Positions 45,659 to 54,039 of a DNA stretch of 64,000 bases are shown in pieces (position 1 is the stretch's first letter; each line of letters opens with the position of its first letter). Origin of the DNA: Accumulibacter jenkinsii (GTDB lineage Bacteria; Pseudomonadota; Gammaproteobacteria; Burkholderiales; Rhodocyclaceae); the NCBI GenBank assembly GCA_036625225.1, contig JAZKUF010000001.1, positions 372,001 to 436,000 on the forward strand, written 5' to 3'. The notes beneath the pieces are model-generated. The model saw nothing but the letters and a program-made list of their open reading frames with translations, was not told the DNA's origin and did not search any database. The position numbers and the translations under genes are program-made.

Positions 45659-46679
45659 GATTTTTTCCTTTTTGGTTATCAAATAGTCATCGTCTACCGT
45701 CACTTGATGGATAATCATCGAGCCGGACGGAAACAAGTTGTCTGAAACGGGTATGGACTGCAGAATAATAATCAGTTTTGCCGGATCATTCTGTCCGGAA
45801 GTGGTTCGGGGCGGCGGCCTGAATCGGGAATTCTGAAATTCGGGAACTTCTCCTATGAAGAGCCGATGAGAAAAATCCGTTATCGACTGCCGTCATGACG
45901 ATTTTCTGATGGCTGCGCGTTCAGTCCGCAGATTCGCCTCGCCCGCAAATTTTTTCGCTCAATCATCCTTGATGTGCCCTTCGGTCGTTGGAAACCCTCT
46001 CTCGCCCCCGATTAACTGCCTCATGAACAACCCTAATGCGTTCGCCAAAACCTCCCGACCTGTTCTGGATCATCAGGCGGCCGGCATTGCCCGTCATTGA
46101 ACCGACTGACCACCATCTCAGGTCGCTCCACCGACTTTCCGGACAGTCAAAGCAAATCTTGTGCCACATACATTCTGGTGCTGATTTATATCATTTCCAA
46201 ACTGTCGGTTAAAAGCCTGCTCCGTGCCCGTGTAAAATTCTTCGACACCATGTCCTTAATGTGGTTATGGTGTGCTTTCCCGTTTGCTTGAGGGTTCTGG
46301 CGCCAGCGTTGCGCAAGCGAGCGAGCGACCTCCAGGAAAGGTTTATGGGTCTGCGCCTTTTCGGCACGACATCATCCTGCAAAGCCAGGAACCCTGGCCC
46401 CGTTCGTCTTTGCGACAGAATTTGTTCGGGAAAGCGAGGAAGACGCGGGACTGGTAGCGGGACTGCGGCCGCCTTTCGCTGCCTCGGGCAGGCAGGGAAA
46501 TGGGGAAGGCTGTTCAGGTTTGAGGCGAAAGCCCCGGTCGCTCGCGAGGCAGGCCGGCGATTACGAGGCCTTGCGGATGCCGACGCCCGTTCGCGAGCGA
46601 CGCAAAACCTGCGCTTCTGACGACATCCGGTTGGTCGACCGAGGGATGAAAGCGGCAGCGCGTGCGGGCTCGGGGCCGC
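45659..46679. other. About 1 kb without a supported gene; holds a sigma-54 promoter
   Basis: Several short frames exist on both strands but none has a family motif, codon-use support or a ribosome binding site. The stretch is poorer in GC than its flanks between 45660 and 46270. The best signal is the sigma-54 promoter at 46151-46166, directed at the surface protein. The part next to the cupin gene (46280-46679) is richer in GC and may be decayed coding DNA. I see no transposase. Confidence 0.6.
46151..46166 (-). promoter_or_regulatory. Sigma-54 (-24/-12) promoter facing the surface-protein gene
   Basis: On the minus strand TGGCACAAGATTTGCT fits the consensus TGGCAC-N5-TTGCW exactly, with GG and GC 10 bases apart. 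The predicted start near 46140 leaves a leader of about 480 bases before the ATG at 45658. Sigma-54 promoters are usual for exopolysaccharide and surface-protein regulons run by PrsR-type activators in related bacteria. The activator is not in the window. Confidence 0.7.
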
Positions 46680-47018
46680 TTACCCGCCGTAATGGATCGC
46701 CAACCAGATCGTCGTCTGCCCCGCTGGCGTCCATTCGACGCGATGCCGCCGGTGCGCTGCGATGTCGAGGAAATCGCCGGTCTTGAGGTGACGCGCGCTT
46801 GGTTCGTCTTCGAAGCGCAGCTGGGCTTCGCCCGCCACCAGCAGCACCCATTCCCCCTGCGGCGCTTCATACCAGAAGCCCTCGGAGCTCGACTGGCCGG
46901 TCGAGACGATGCGCTCGATGATGAGTCCGGGTCGCGAAAGGAGTTCGGTGAACTGCTCGCCCGCCTCCGCCGCGACCGCTGCCGGCAGCGCCGAAAAAAG
47001 GTTCGTAAGGGTAGCCAT
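46680..47018 (-). CDS. Small cupin-domain protein
   Basis: A 112-residue single-domain cupin. GFWYEAPQGEWVLLVAGEAQ corresponds to the first cupin motif, and LKTGDFLDIAAHRRHRVEWT to the second. Two of the usual metal-binding histidines of motif 1 are absent, while the second motif retains several, so metal binding is uncertain. Such small cupins are often annotated as phosphoribosylaminoimidazole carboxylase-like or redox sensors, without experimental proof. The function is unknown. It is followed by the suhB gene at a distance of 80 bases on the same strand. Confidence 0.85.
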   Translation of the reverse strand: MATLTNLFSALPAAVAAEAGEQFTELLSRPGLIIERIVSTGQSSSEGFWYEAPQGEWVLLVAGEAQLRFEDEPSARHLKTGDFLDIAAHRRHRVEWTPAGQTTIWLAIHYGG

Positions 47019-47097
47019 TCTCAGCCCCCGGGCAGCCCTTCGCGACGAGTGTTGGCACGCAACAAAGGCATGTTCGTCGAGGAAGATTGGCGGTCGT

Positions 47098-47907
47098 TCA
47101 GGCTGACAAGCCGGGGGTGCGATGAGAGTCGATCACCTGCAACAGCTGGGCGAAGACTTTCGGCGTGCCGGCGACGACGTTGCCGGTCTGCAGGTAGCTC
47201 TCGTTACCGGCGAGATCGCCAATCAGGCCCCCGGCCTCGGAGATCAGCAAGGCACCGCCAGCGATGTCCCACGGCGACAGGCCGAATTCCCAGAAACCGT
47301 CGAAGCGCCCGCAGGCGACATAGGCGAGGTCGAGCGCTGCGGCACCCGGTCGGCGGATGCCGGCGGTCCGGCGTGCCAGATCCTTGAAGATTGCCAGGTA
47401 GGCGTCGATGTGATCATAAACCCGGTAGGGAAAACCGGTGCCGACCAGGGCGTCTTCGAGCCGGATGCACTTGCTGACCCGGATCCGGCGATCGTTGAGA
47501 AAAGCACCCCCGCCTTTGCTGGCGGTGAACATCTCGTTACGCACAGTGTCGTAGACGAGCGCGTGCGTGACCTGGCCCCGAAATGCCAGAGCAATGGAAA
47601 TGGCGTATTGCGGAAAGCCGTGGATGAAGTTGGTGGTGCCATCGAGGGGATCGATGATCCATTGATATTCGCTGCCGGCGGCGCTGCCGGCGGCCTGACC
47701 GGACTCTTCTGCTAGAATGCCGTACTCTGGATAGGCCTCGTGCAGGACGTCGATGATCGCTGCCTCGGCCGCCTTGTCCACTTCAGTGACGAAGTCGCTC
47801 TGCCGTTTGGTGGTGACCTGCAGGTGCTCCAGATCGAGTGAAGCGCGGTTGATGATCTGGCTGGCGCGACGCGCCGCCTTGATGATGATGTTGAGAGCTG
47901 GATGCAT
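47098..47907 (-). CDS. suhB: Inositol-1-monophosphatase family protein
   Basis: A 269-residue Mg-dependent phosphatase. The metal-binding EE pair is in YGILAEESG, the signature is WIIDPLDGTTNFIHGFPQYA, and the C-terminal motif is SPWDIAGGALLISEAGG. SuhB hydrolyses inositol monophosphate and also acts with the Nus factors in rRNA transcription in E. coli. The ATG at 47907 begins MHPALNIIIKAARRAS, the family start. It is divergent from trmJ, the normal neighbour in many betaproteobacteria. Confidence 0.95.
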   Translation of the reverse strand: MHPALNIIIKAARRASQIINRASLDLEHLQVTTKRQSDFVTEVDKAAEAAIIDVLHEAYPEYGILAEESGQAAGSAAGSEYQWIIDPLDGTTNFIHGFPQYAISIALAFRGQVTHALVYDTVRNEMFTASKGGGAFLNDRRIRVSKCIRLEDALVGTGFPYRVYDHIDAYLAIFKDLARRTAGIRRPGAAALDLAYVACGRFDGFWEFGLSPWDIAGGALLISEAGGLIGDLAGNESYLQTGNVVAGTPKVFAQLLQVIDSHRTPGLSA

Positions 47908-47972
47908 GGCTTTTAAAGAACCCGACGGGCGGCTGTTGCCGCCCGATTGGTGTGGAGGAGCCCGATTCTAAT

Positions 47973-48770
47973 ATGAACCGGCCTGCAGGGTCTGATTGTT
48001 CGAGTTTGACCCTCGATCGGATCCGGATCGTCCTGTCGCAGACCAGCCATCCGGGCAATATCGGCGCCGCCGCACGGGCGATGAAAACGATGGGCTTGTC
48101 GCGCCTGTTTCTGGTCGATCCGAAACATTTTCCCGACGACGTGGCGGTAGCCAGGGCGGCGGGTGCCGACGACATTCTGCGCCAGGCGAAGGTCTGTACG
48201 AGCCTCGATGCGGCGCTTGCCGACACCATTCATGCCTACGCGGTGTCGGCGCGGCAGCGCAACCTCGGACCGCCGGCGCAGCCGGCACGGGCGGCGGTCG
48301 CCGAAATGCTGGCCAGGGCCGGGGACGGCGAAGTGGCGCTGGTCTTCGGCAACGAGACCGCCGGCCTGTCGAACACCGACGTGCAGCGTTGCCAGGCGAC
48401 GGTGTACATTCCGGCCAACCCCGACTATGGATCGCTCAATCTGGCTTCGGCGGTCCAGCTGCTGTGCTACGAACTGCGCCTGGCGGCTTTCGACAGCCAA
48501 CCCCCACTGGTCAGCAAGACGGTGCCTTTCGCCTCGCCCCTGGCCAGGCATCAGGACATCGAACGCTTCTACGAGCATCTCGAGCGGGTGATGGTAAACA
48601 GCGGCTTTCTCGACCCGCAGCGCCCGCGGCGCCTGCTGCCCAAGCTGCGTCGCCTGTTCGGACGAGCCTTACTCGAGCGCGACGAAATCAATATCCTGCG
48701 CGGTCTGCTCGATGCCGTCGAGCGGCCGCCGGGCGAGCCCGATGCCCCCAGCCGGCGCGATGGCAAATAG
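47973..48770 (+). CDS. trmJ: tRNA (cytidine/uridine-2'-O-)-methyltransferase TrmJ
   Basis: A 265-residue SPOUT-class methyltransferase that 2'-O-methylates position 32 of several tRNAs. The N-terminal RIVLSQTSHPGNIGAAARAM and the C-terminal knot region VALVFGNETAGLSN and IPANPDYGSLNLASAVQLL are diagnostic. ATG at 47973 lies 12 bases after GGAGGAG; a GTG at 47952 is possible but less likely. cysE follows 72 bases later, as in other betaproteobacteria. Confidence 0.93.
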   Translation: MNRPAGSDCSSLTLDRIRIVLSQTSHPGNIGAAARAMKTMGLSRLFLVDPKHFPDDVAVARAAGADDILRQAKVCTSLDAALADTIHAYAVSARQRNLGPPAQPARAAVAEMLARAGDGEVALVFGNETAGLSNTDVQRCQATVYIPANPDYGSLNLASAVQLLCYELRLAAFDSQPPLVSKTVPFASPLARHQDIERFYEHLERVMVNSGFLDPQRPRRLLPKLRRLFGRALLERDEINILRGLLDAVERPPGEPDAPSRRDGK

Positions 48771-48842
48771 TCGACCAAAACAGTACGATAGATTATACTT
48801 ATCAACGTTGTTCGAGCATTTGCCCACGAGGACTTGCCTTCC

Positions 48843-49595
48843 ATGTTCCGCCATCTGCGCGAAGACATTCAATCGGTATTCGACCGAGATCCTGCTGCCC
48901 GTACGTTCTGGGAGGTGTTGACCTGTTACCCCGGAATTCACGCCATGGTCTCGCACCGCCTGGCGCACTGGCTATGGATGCACCGCCTGCGCTGGCTGGG
49001 CCGCCTGGTTTCGCACCTCGGGCGCTTCTTCACCGGCATCGAGATTCATCCCGGGGCGACGATCGGACATCGTCTGTTCATCGACCACGGGATGGGGGTG
49101 GTGATCGGCGAGACGGCGCTGATCGGTGACGATGTCACGCTCTACCATGGCGTAACCCTGGGTGGCACCTCATGGAACAAGGGCCGGCGTCATCCGACGC
49201 TGGAAAACGGGGTCGTCGTCGGTGCCGGCGCCAAGGTGCTGGGGCCGATCACGGTCGGAGCATCGGCCAAGGTCGGGTCCAATGCCGTGGTGGTCAAGGA
49301 TGTTCCCGCCGGCGCCACCGCCGTCGGCAATCCGGCACGGATCCTCGACAGCGAACTCGCCCAGAAGCGCGAGCAATTGGCCGGCAAGCTGGGATTTTCG
49401 GCGTATGCCCTGGCCGGCGATCAGGATGATCCGCTGGCCAAGGCGATTCATGGACTGCTCGATCACGCTGTCGAAGTCGACCGACGCTTTGGCGTGCTGC
49501 TCAGGAAACTTGAGCAGGCCGGCGTCGAGGTGAATGGCGATCTGGTCACGACCGACCAGTTCGACCCGCAATACCTGAGTAAAATTGTTGACTAA
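48843..49595 (+). CDS. cysE: Serine O-acetyltransferase
   Basis: A 250-residue hexapeptide acetyltransferase that makes O-acetylserine for cysteine synthesis. FTGIEIHPGATIGHRLFIDH, VVIGETALIGDDVTLYHGVT and LGGTSWNKGRRHPTL hold the catalytic and substrate-binding residues of the short (NifP/EpsC-like) form, with a long C-terminal tail. It is the form that goes with isc operons: iscR follows in the same direction, so cysteine supply and Fe-S assembly are placed together. The final codons overlap an IscR-like site and the -35 of the iscR promoter. Confidence 0.95.
   Translation: MFRHLREDIQSVFDRDPAARTFWEVLTCYPGIHAMVSHRLAHWLWMHRLRWLGRLVSHLGRFFTGIEIHPGATIGHRLFIDHGMGVVIGETALIGDDVTLYHGVTLGGTSWNKGRRHPTLENGVVVGAGAKVLGPITVGASAKVGSNAVVVKDVPAGATAVGNPARILDSELAQKREQLAGKLGFSAYALAGDQDDPLAKAIHGLLDHAVEVDRRFGVLLRKLEQAGVEVNGDLVTTDQFDPQYLSKIVD
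49571..49595. promoter_or_regulatory. IscR type-1-like binding site A (overlaps cysE stop)
   Basis: This 25-base stretch starts ATACCTGAGT and matches the E. coli type-1 consensus ATAC-YYGACT-R-W4-AGTC-RACTAT at 21 of 25 positions by eye. It covers the -35 hexamer of the iscR promoter, as expected for autorepression. Confidence 0.65.
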
Positions 49596-49616
49596 TTTTC
49601 AGGTGTTGCTTATAGT
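49588..49616 (+). promoter_or_regulatory. Sigma-70 promoter of the isc operon
   Basis: TTGACT at 49588-49593 and TATAGT at 49611-49616 are separated by 17 bases, ideal spacing. The -35 lies in site A and the -10 touches site B. A start near 49623 leaves about 30 bases before the iscR ATG. Confidence 0.8.
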
Positions 49617-49636
49617 GTAGTAAAACGTTCAACTAT
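49612..49636. promoter_or_regulatory. IscR type-1-like binding site B
   Basis: A second 25-base stretch ending TTCAACTAT matches the type-1 consensus at about 18 of 25 positions, and is the better conserved in its right half. It overlaps the -10 and probable start of the isc promoter. Two sites in tandem resemble the arrangement at E. coli iscR. Confidence 0.5.
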
Positions 49637-49652
49637 TATCAAAGGAGACAAA

Positions 49653-50141
49653 ATGCGCCTAACGACCAAAGGACGTTTCGCAGTAACTGCGATGATCGAC
49701 CTGGCACTGCGCTGTGCTGAGGGTCCGGTGTCTCTGGCCGGAATCAGCGACCGTCAGAAAATTTCGCTTTCGTATCTGGAGCAGCTGTTTGGCAAACTGC
49801 GCCGTTACGGGCTCGTCGAAAGCGTGCGCGGCCCTGGGGGGGGATATTGTCTGGCGCGGTCGACCACCGAGATGACGGTCACGGACATCATTCGCGCCGT
49901 CGACGAACCGCTCGATGCCACGCAATGCGGGGGGCGCGAGAACTGCCGCGATGACGAGCGCTGCATGACACATGAGCTGTGGTCAACGCTCAATGACAAG
50001 ATGTACGAGTTTCTGAGTTCGGTGACGCTGGCGCAACTGGTTGACCAGCAGATCAAAAAAAGCGGCGGCCAGGTGAACGTCATGCATGATGCCCGGCGAC
50101 GGCAGCGGCCACGCAGCAAGGTCGTCACCGTCGACGATTGA
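49653..50141 (+). CDS. iscR: Rrf2-family Fe-S cluster regulator IscR
   Basis: A 162-residue IscR. The Rrf2 winged helix begins MRLTTKGRFAVTAMIDLAL, and the [2Fe-2S] ligands Cys92, Cys98 and Cys104 (QCGGRENCRDDERC) match E. coli numbering exactly. The holo form represses the isc operon; loss of cluster raises it. AAAGGAG lies eight bases before the ATG. Two IscR-like sites overlap its own promoter. It begins a ten-gene unit running to 56.9 kb. Confidence 0.97.
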   Translation: MRLTTKGRFAVTAMIDLALRCAEGPVSLAGISDRQKISLSYLEQLFGKLRRYGLVESVRGPGGGYCLARSTTEMTVTDIIRAVDEPLDATQCGGRENCRDDERCMTHELWSTLNDKMYEFLSSVTLAQLVDQQIKKSGGQVNVMHDARRRQRPRSKVVTVDD

Positions 50142-50154
50142 GCCCTTACCGGTC

Positions 50155-51312
50155 ATGTTCGCCCCCGTCTATCTCGACCACAACGCCACTACCCCCGCCG
50201 ATCCGGCGGTGGTCGAGGCGATGCTGCCCTACCTTTCGCAGCAGTTCGGCAACGCGTCAAGCCGACACGAGTATGGGCGGGCGGCCCGGCGGGCGATTGA
50301 TCAGGCGCGTGCCCAGGTAGCCGCGGCGGTCGGCGCACATGCGAGTGAGGTCGTGTTTACCAGTGGCGGTTCGGAGGCCAACAACCTGCTTTTAAAAGGG
50401 GTGGCCGCACGCCTCGGACCGGGCTTGCTGGCAGTCGGCGCGATCGAGCATCCGTGTGTGATCAAGCCGGCCGAGCAACTCGCCAGACGGGGCTGGACGC
50501 TCGACAAACTGACCGTCGATGCTGACGGGAGGATCAATGAGGAATACTTCGCCGCGGTGATGCGGCTCAAACCAAAAATCGTTTCGGTGATGCTCGCCAA
50601 CAACGAGACCGGCGTGGTCCAGACTATCGAGTCGCTGGCCGAAAGCAGCCGGTCGTCTGGTGCGTGTTTTCACACCGACGCGGTACAGGCTCTGGGCAAG
50701 ATCGAGGTCGATTTTCGTCGCCTCAATGCGGCCGGGGTCAAGGCCCTCACGGTGTCGGCGCACAAGCTCGGGGGCCCCAAGGGCGCTGCCGCCCTGGTGA
50801 TGGACAAGCGGCTCGATGTCGAGCCGCTGATTGCCGGTGGCGGCCACGAACGCGGACTGCGTTCAGGCACCGAGAACGTGGCAGCGATCGTCGGCTTCGG
50901 CGTCGCCTGCACCCTGGCGGTCGAGCGGCAGGCGGCCTTCGCCGCGCAGATGCTCAAGTTGCGTGGCGAGCTGGAATGCGGCCTGCTCGGGCTGGGTGCC
51001 GTTCTGTTTGGGCAGGCCGCCGAGCGCCTGCCGAACACGGTTTATTTTGCCATCCCCGAAATCGATGGCGAAACGCTGGTCGGGCATCTCGATCGGGCAG
51101 GCTACGCGGTCGCCAGCGGCGCTGCCTGTTCGAGTGCCAATCCTGAACCTTCGCACGTCCTGCGGGCGATGGGCGTGGCACCTGAGCTCGCGCGCGGCGC
51201 GGTGCGCGTCAGTCTGGGTCGTGGCAACAACGAAGAGCAGGTCAGGGGCTTCCTGAAGACGCTGCAGACCACGGTCGCGACCTTGCAACACCTGACGGCA
51301 ATGGCTGTCTGA
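50155..51312 (+). CDS. Second cysteine desulfurase (NifS-like)
   Basis: A 385-residue PLP enzyme in the class I cysteine desulfurase fold. VYLDHNATTPADP at the start, the PLP lysine in LTVSAHKLGGPKGAA, and the active-site loop with the cysteine in VASGAACSSANPEPSHVL. The loop lacks the SGSACTS of IscS, so it is closer to NifS. It sits just after iscR and before true iscS, with 13 bases after the iscR stop. ATG at 50155 gives the usual N-terminus. What it adds to IscS is unknown; a separate sulfur route or a scaffold preference is possible. Confidence 0.93.
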   Translation: MFAPVYLDHNATTPADPAVVEAMLPYLSQQFGNASSRHEYGRAARRAIDQARAQVAAAVGAHASEVVFTSGGSEANNLLLKGVAARLGPGLLAVGAIEHPCVIKPAEQLARRGWTLDKLTVDADGRINEEYFAAVMRLKPKIVSVMLANNETGVVQTIESLAESSRSSGACFHTDAVQALGKIEVDFRRLNAAGVKALTVSAHKLGGPKGAAALVMDKRLDVEPLIAGGGHERGLRSGTENVAAIVGFGVACTLAVERQAAFAAQMLKLRGELECGLLGLGAVLFGQAAERLPNTVYFAIPEIDGETLVGHLDRAGYAVASGAACSSANPEPSHVLRAMGVAPELARGAVRVSLGRGNNEEQVRGFLKTLQTTVATLQHLTAMAV

Positions 51313-51378
51313 TCGCCCGGGGCACGAGATCGAAATGAATTCCTTCTGCAATAACCTCTACAACCCGGAGCAAGAGCC

Positions 51379-52590
51379 ATGCTGAAAAAGCCCATTTATC
51401 TCGACTATTCGGCGACGACGCCGGTGGATTCCCGCGTCGCGGCGAAGATGATTCCGTATCTGGTCGAGAAATACGGCAACCCGGCTTCGCGCTCGCACGC
51501 CTTCGGCTGGGAAGCAGAATCGGCTGTCGAGGAAGCGCGTGAAGAAGTGGCCAAGCTGGTGAACGCCGACCCCAAGGAGATCGTCTGGACATCGGGCGCA
51601 ACCGAATCCAACAATCTGGCGATCAAGGGAGCGGCACAGTTCTACGCCGGCAAGGGCAAGCACGTGGTGACGGTGAAAACCGAGCACAAGGCGGTGCTCG
51701 ATACCTGTCGCGAACTCGAACGTCAGGGCTTCGAGGTCAGCTACCTCGACGTCGGCGACGACGGCCTGCTTGATCTGGCGGTGTTCGAGGCGGCGCTGCG
51801 CGCGGATACCATCCTCGTCTCGGTGATGTTCGTCAATAACGAGATCGGCGTCATTCAGCCGATCGCCGAGATCGGTGAAATCTGCCGCGCCCGCGGAATC
51901 ATCTTCCATGTCGATGCGGCCCAGGCCACCGGCAAGGTGGCGATCGATCTGGCAACGCTGAAAGTCGATCTGATGAGCTTTTGCGCACACAAGACCTATG
52001 GTCCGAAAGGCATCGGCGCCCTGTATGTGCGGCGCAAGCCGCGTGTTCGCCTGACCGCCCAGATGCACGGCGGCGGTCATGAACGGGGCTTTCGCTCAGG
52101 GACGCTGGCGACGCACCAGATCGTCGGCATGGGGGAATCGTTCCGCCTGGCTCGCCTGGAAATGGGCGCCGATAACGAACGCATCCGCATGCTGCGCGAT
52201 CGCCTGCTGAAGGGATTGTCGGACATCGAACAGGTGTTCGTGAATGGCGACCTGGAACGTCGTGTGCCCCACAACCTCAACATCAGCTTCGCTTACGTCG
52301 AGGGCGAATCGCTGCTGATGGCGATCAAGGATCTTGCGGTGTCGTCCGGTTCGGCGTGTACTTCGGCCTCGCTCGAACCCTCGTACGTGCTGCGTGCGCT
52401 CGGTCGCGAAGACGAACTGGCGCACAGCTCGATTCGCTTCACGCTCGGTCGCTTCACCACCGAAGAAGAGATCGACTACGCCATCAAGCTCCTGCACGAC
52501 AAGATCGGCCGGCTGCGCGAGTTGTCACCGCTCTGGGAGATGGTGCAGGAAGGGATTGATTTGAGTACGGTCCACTGGGCCGCCCATTGA
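51379..52590 (+). CDS. iscS: Cysteine desulfurase IscS
   Basis: A 403-residue desulfurase that supplies persulfide sulfur to IscU and to tRNA thiolation. YLDYSATTPVDSRVAAKM opens it, the PLP lysine lies in SFCAHKTYGPKGIGALYVRR, and the mobile loop is AVSSGSACTSASLEPSYVLR with the catalytic cysteine near residue 327, exactly as in E. coli IscS. The C-terminal tail ending SPLWEMVQEGIDLSTVHWAAH is the IscU-binding tail. It follows the NifS-like gene by 66 bases. Confidence 0.97.
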   Translation: MLKKPIYLDYSATTPVDSRVAAKMIPYLVEKYGNPASRSHAFGWEAESAVEEAREEVAKLVNADPKEIVWTSGATESNNLAIKGAAQFYAGKGKHVVTVKTEHKAVLDTCRELERQGFEVSYLDVGDDGLLDLAVFEAALRADTILVSVMFVNNEIGVIQPIAEIGEICRARGIIFHVDAAQATGKVAIDLATLKVDLMSFCAHKTYGPKGIGALYVRRKPRVRLTAQMHGGGHERGFRSGTLATHQIVGMGESFRLARLEMGADNERIRMLRDRLLKGLSDIEQVFVNGDLERRVPHNLNISFAYVEGESLLMAIKDLAVSSGSACTSASLEPSYVLRALGREDELAHSSIRFTLGRFTTEEEIDYAIKLLHDKIGRLRELSPLWEMVQEGIDLSTVHWAAH

Positions 52591-52614
52591 TAAAGCACGC
52601 CAAGGAGAAACGTC

Positions 52615-53010
52615 ATGGCATATAGCGTCAAGGTTCTGGATCACTACGAAAATCCGCGTAACGTCGGCTCGTTCGGCAAGGAAGAGGAAGGCGTGGCGAC
52701 CGGGATGGTCGGTGCCCCGGCCTGCGGCGATGTGATGAAGCTGCAGATCAAGGTCGGCAAGGGCGGCGTCATCGAAGACGCCAAGTTCAAGACCTACGGC
52801 TGCGGCTCGGCGATCGCTTCCTCCTCGCTGGTGACCGAATGGGTCAAGGGCAGAACGATCGATCAGGCACTGGACATCAAGAATACCCAGATCGCCGAAG
52901 AACTGGCGCTGCCGCCGGTCAAGATCCACTGCTCGATTCTCGCCGAGGACGCGATCAAGGCGGCGGTGGCTGATTACAAGAAGAAACACAGCGAACCGAT
53001 CGTTGCCTGA
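52615..53010 (+). CDS. iscU: Fe-S cluster scaffold IscU
   Basis: A 131-residue scaffold on which [2Fe-2S] clusters form. The three cluster cysteines are Cys37 (APACGDV), Cys63 (YGCGSA) and Cys106 (IHCSIL), together with Asp39. LPPVK at about 99-103 is the HscA recognition peptide. AAGGAGAAACGTC precedes the ATG, and it lies 24 bases after iscS. Confidence 0.97.
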   Translation: MAYSVKVLDHYENPRNVGSFGKEEEGVATGMVGAPACGDVMKLQIKVGKGGVIEDAKFKTYGCGSAIASSSLVTEWVKGRTIDQALDIKNTQIAEELALPPVKIHCSILAEDAIKAAVADYKKKHSEPIVA

Positions 53011-53049
53011 CCGGCAGCCAAACCCGACTACAGATACAGGAGGATTTGC

Positions 53050-53373
53050 ATGGCAGTCACGCTTTCTGAACGAGCCGCCAGCCACGTGGCCAACTACATG
53101 GTCAAACGCGGCAAGGGAATCGGCTTGCGCCTCGGGGTACGCACCAGCGGCTGCTCGGGAATGGCCTACAAACTCGAGTTCGCCGATGTCGCCCACGTGG
53201 ATGACATCGAATTCGAATCGCACGGCGTCAAGGTGCTGATCGACCCGAAGAGTCTGCCCTACCTCGACGGAACCGAGCTTGACTACGCCCGCGAGGGCCT
53301 CAACGAGGGTTTCCGCTTCAACAACCCGAACGTCAAGGATGCCTGCGGCTGCGGCGAGAGCTTCAACGTGTGA
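53050..53373 (+). CDS. iscA: A-type Fe-S carrier IscA
   Basis: A 107-residue A-type carrier. The three conserved cysteines are Cys35 (RTSGCSGMAY), Cys99 and Cys101 (ACGCGES). IscA accepts clusters and passes them to apoproteins, especially 4Fe-4S ones under oxygen. AGGAGGATTTGC before the ATG is a strong ribosome binding site. The isc order is conserved. Confidence 0.96.
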   Translation: MAVTLSERAASHVANYMVKRGKGIGLRLGVRTSGCSGMAYKLEFADVAHVDDIEFESHGVKVLIDPKSLPYLDGTELDYAREGLNEGFRFNNPNVKDACGCGESFNV

Positions 53374-53387
53374 TTTTTCCAAACATC

Positions 53388-53930
53388 ATGGAATTCAACG
53401 CCGAGCGTTTCCTGGCCGATCATTTTTCGCTGTTCGACATGCCGCCGGCTTTCCGGCTGGATGCCACCCTGCTCGATCGACGCTATCTCGAGTTGCAGTC
53501 CCGGATCCATCCGGATCGCTTTGCGAATTCGAGCGAAGCCGAGCGGCGGCATTCGCTGCAGTGGGCGACCCGGGTCAATGAAGGCTACCAGACGCTCAGG
53601 AAACCGCTGGCGCGAGCGAAATATCTGCTGCAGCTGGCAGGGCAGGAGATCGGCAGCGAGAGCAGTGTGCTGATACCGGTCGATTTTCTCGTCGAACAGA
53701 TGGAATGGCGGGAGGCGGTCGCCGAATCGCGCGCCGCCGGCGATCATCATGAGCTTGAACGTCTGCATCATCGCTTGAAGCGCGACATGCTGGAACGTTA
53801 CGAGGAGGTCGCGGCGCTGCTTGACGATCAGTCCGACCTTGCGCAGGCGGCTGACCGCGTGCGACGACTGATGTTCCTCGAGAAGCTGCTGGTCGAGATC
53901 GACGAGGCAATGACGGCGTGCGACGGCTAG
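53388..53930 (+). CDS. hscB: Co-chaperone HscB
   Basis: A 180-residue J-protein. The J-domain HPD triad is in SRIHPDRFANSSEAERR (about residues 40-45), and the C-terminal helical domain binds IscU. It recruits IscU to HscA and stimulates its ATPase. ATG at 53388 is chosen; a GTG at 53370 overlapping the iscA stop would add six residues. hscA starts 109 bases later. Confidence 0.93.
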   Translation: MEFNAERFLADHFSLFDMPPAFRLDATLLDRRYLELQSRIHPDRFANSSEAERRHSLQWATRVNEGYQTLRKPLARAKYLLQLAGQEIGSESSVLIPVDFLVEQMEWREAVAESRAAGDHHELERLHHRLKRDMLERYEEVAALLDDQSDLAQAADRVRRLMFLEKLLVEIDEAMTACDG

Positions 53931-54039
53931 GCAGGAACAGGAAAAAGCGGGGCAACGGGTAGCGAAGAGGAGGCAGAGCGCTCGTCTTTCAACGCCCGGA
54001 AGCCACACCAGCAACCAGCCTCAGGATCTTACTTTCTTC

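Noticed and set aside
46261..46620. 119-codon open frame between the surface protein and the cupin gene
   Set aside because: No recognisable domain, odd amino-acid composition, no ribosome binding site and no codon-use support.
49835..49850. Run of eight G in iscR
   Set aside because: Encodes a conserved Gly-rich loop (GPGGGY) shared by Rrf2 proteins; shorter than the hemN run and gives no sign of a frame change.
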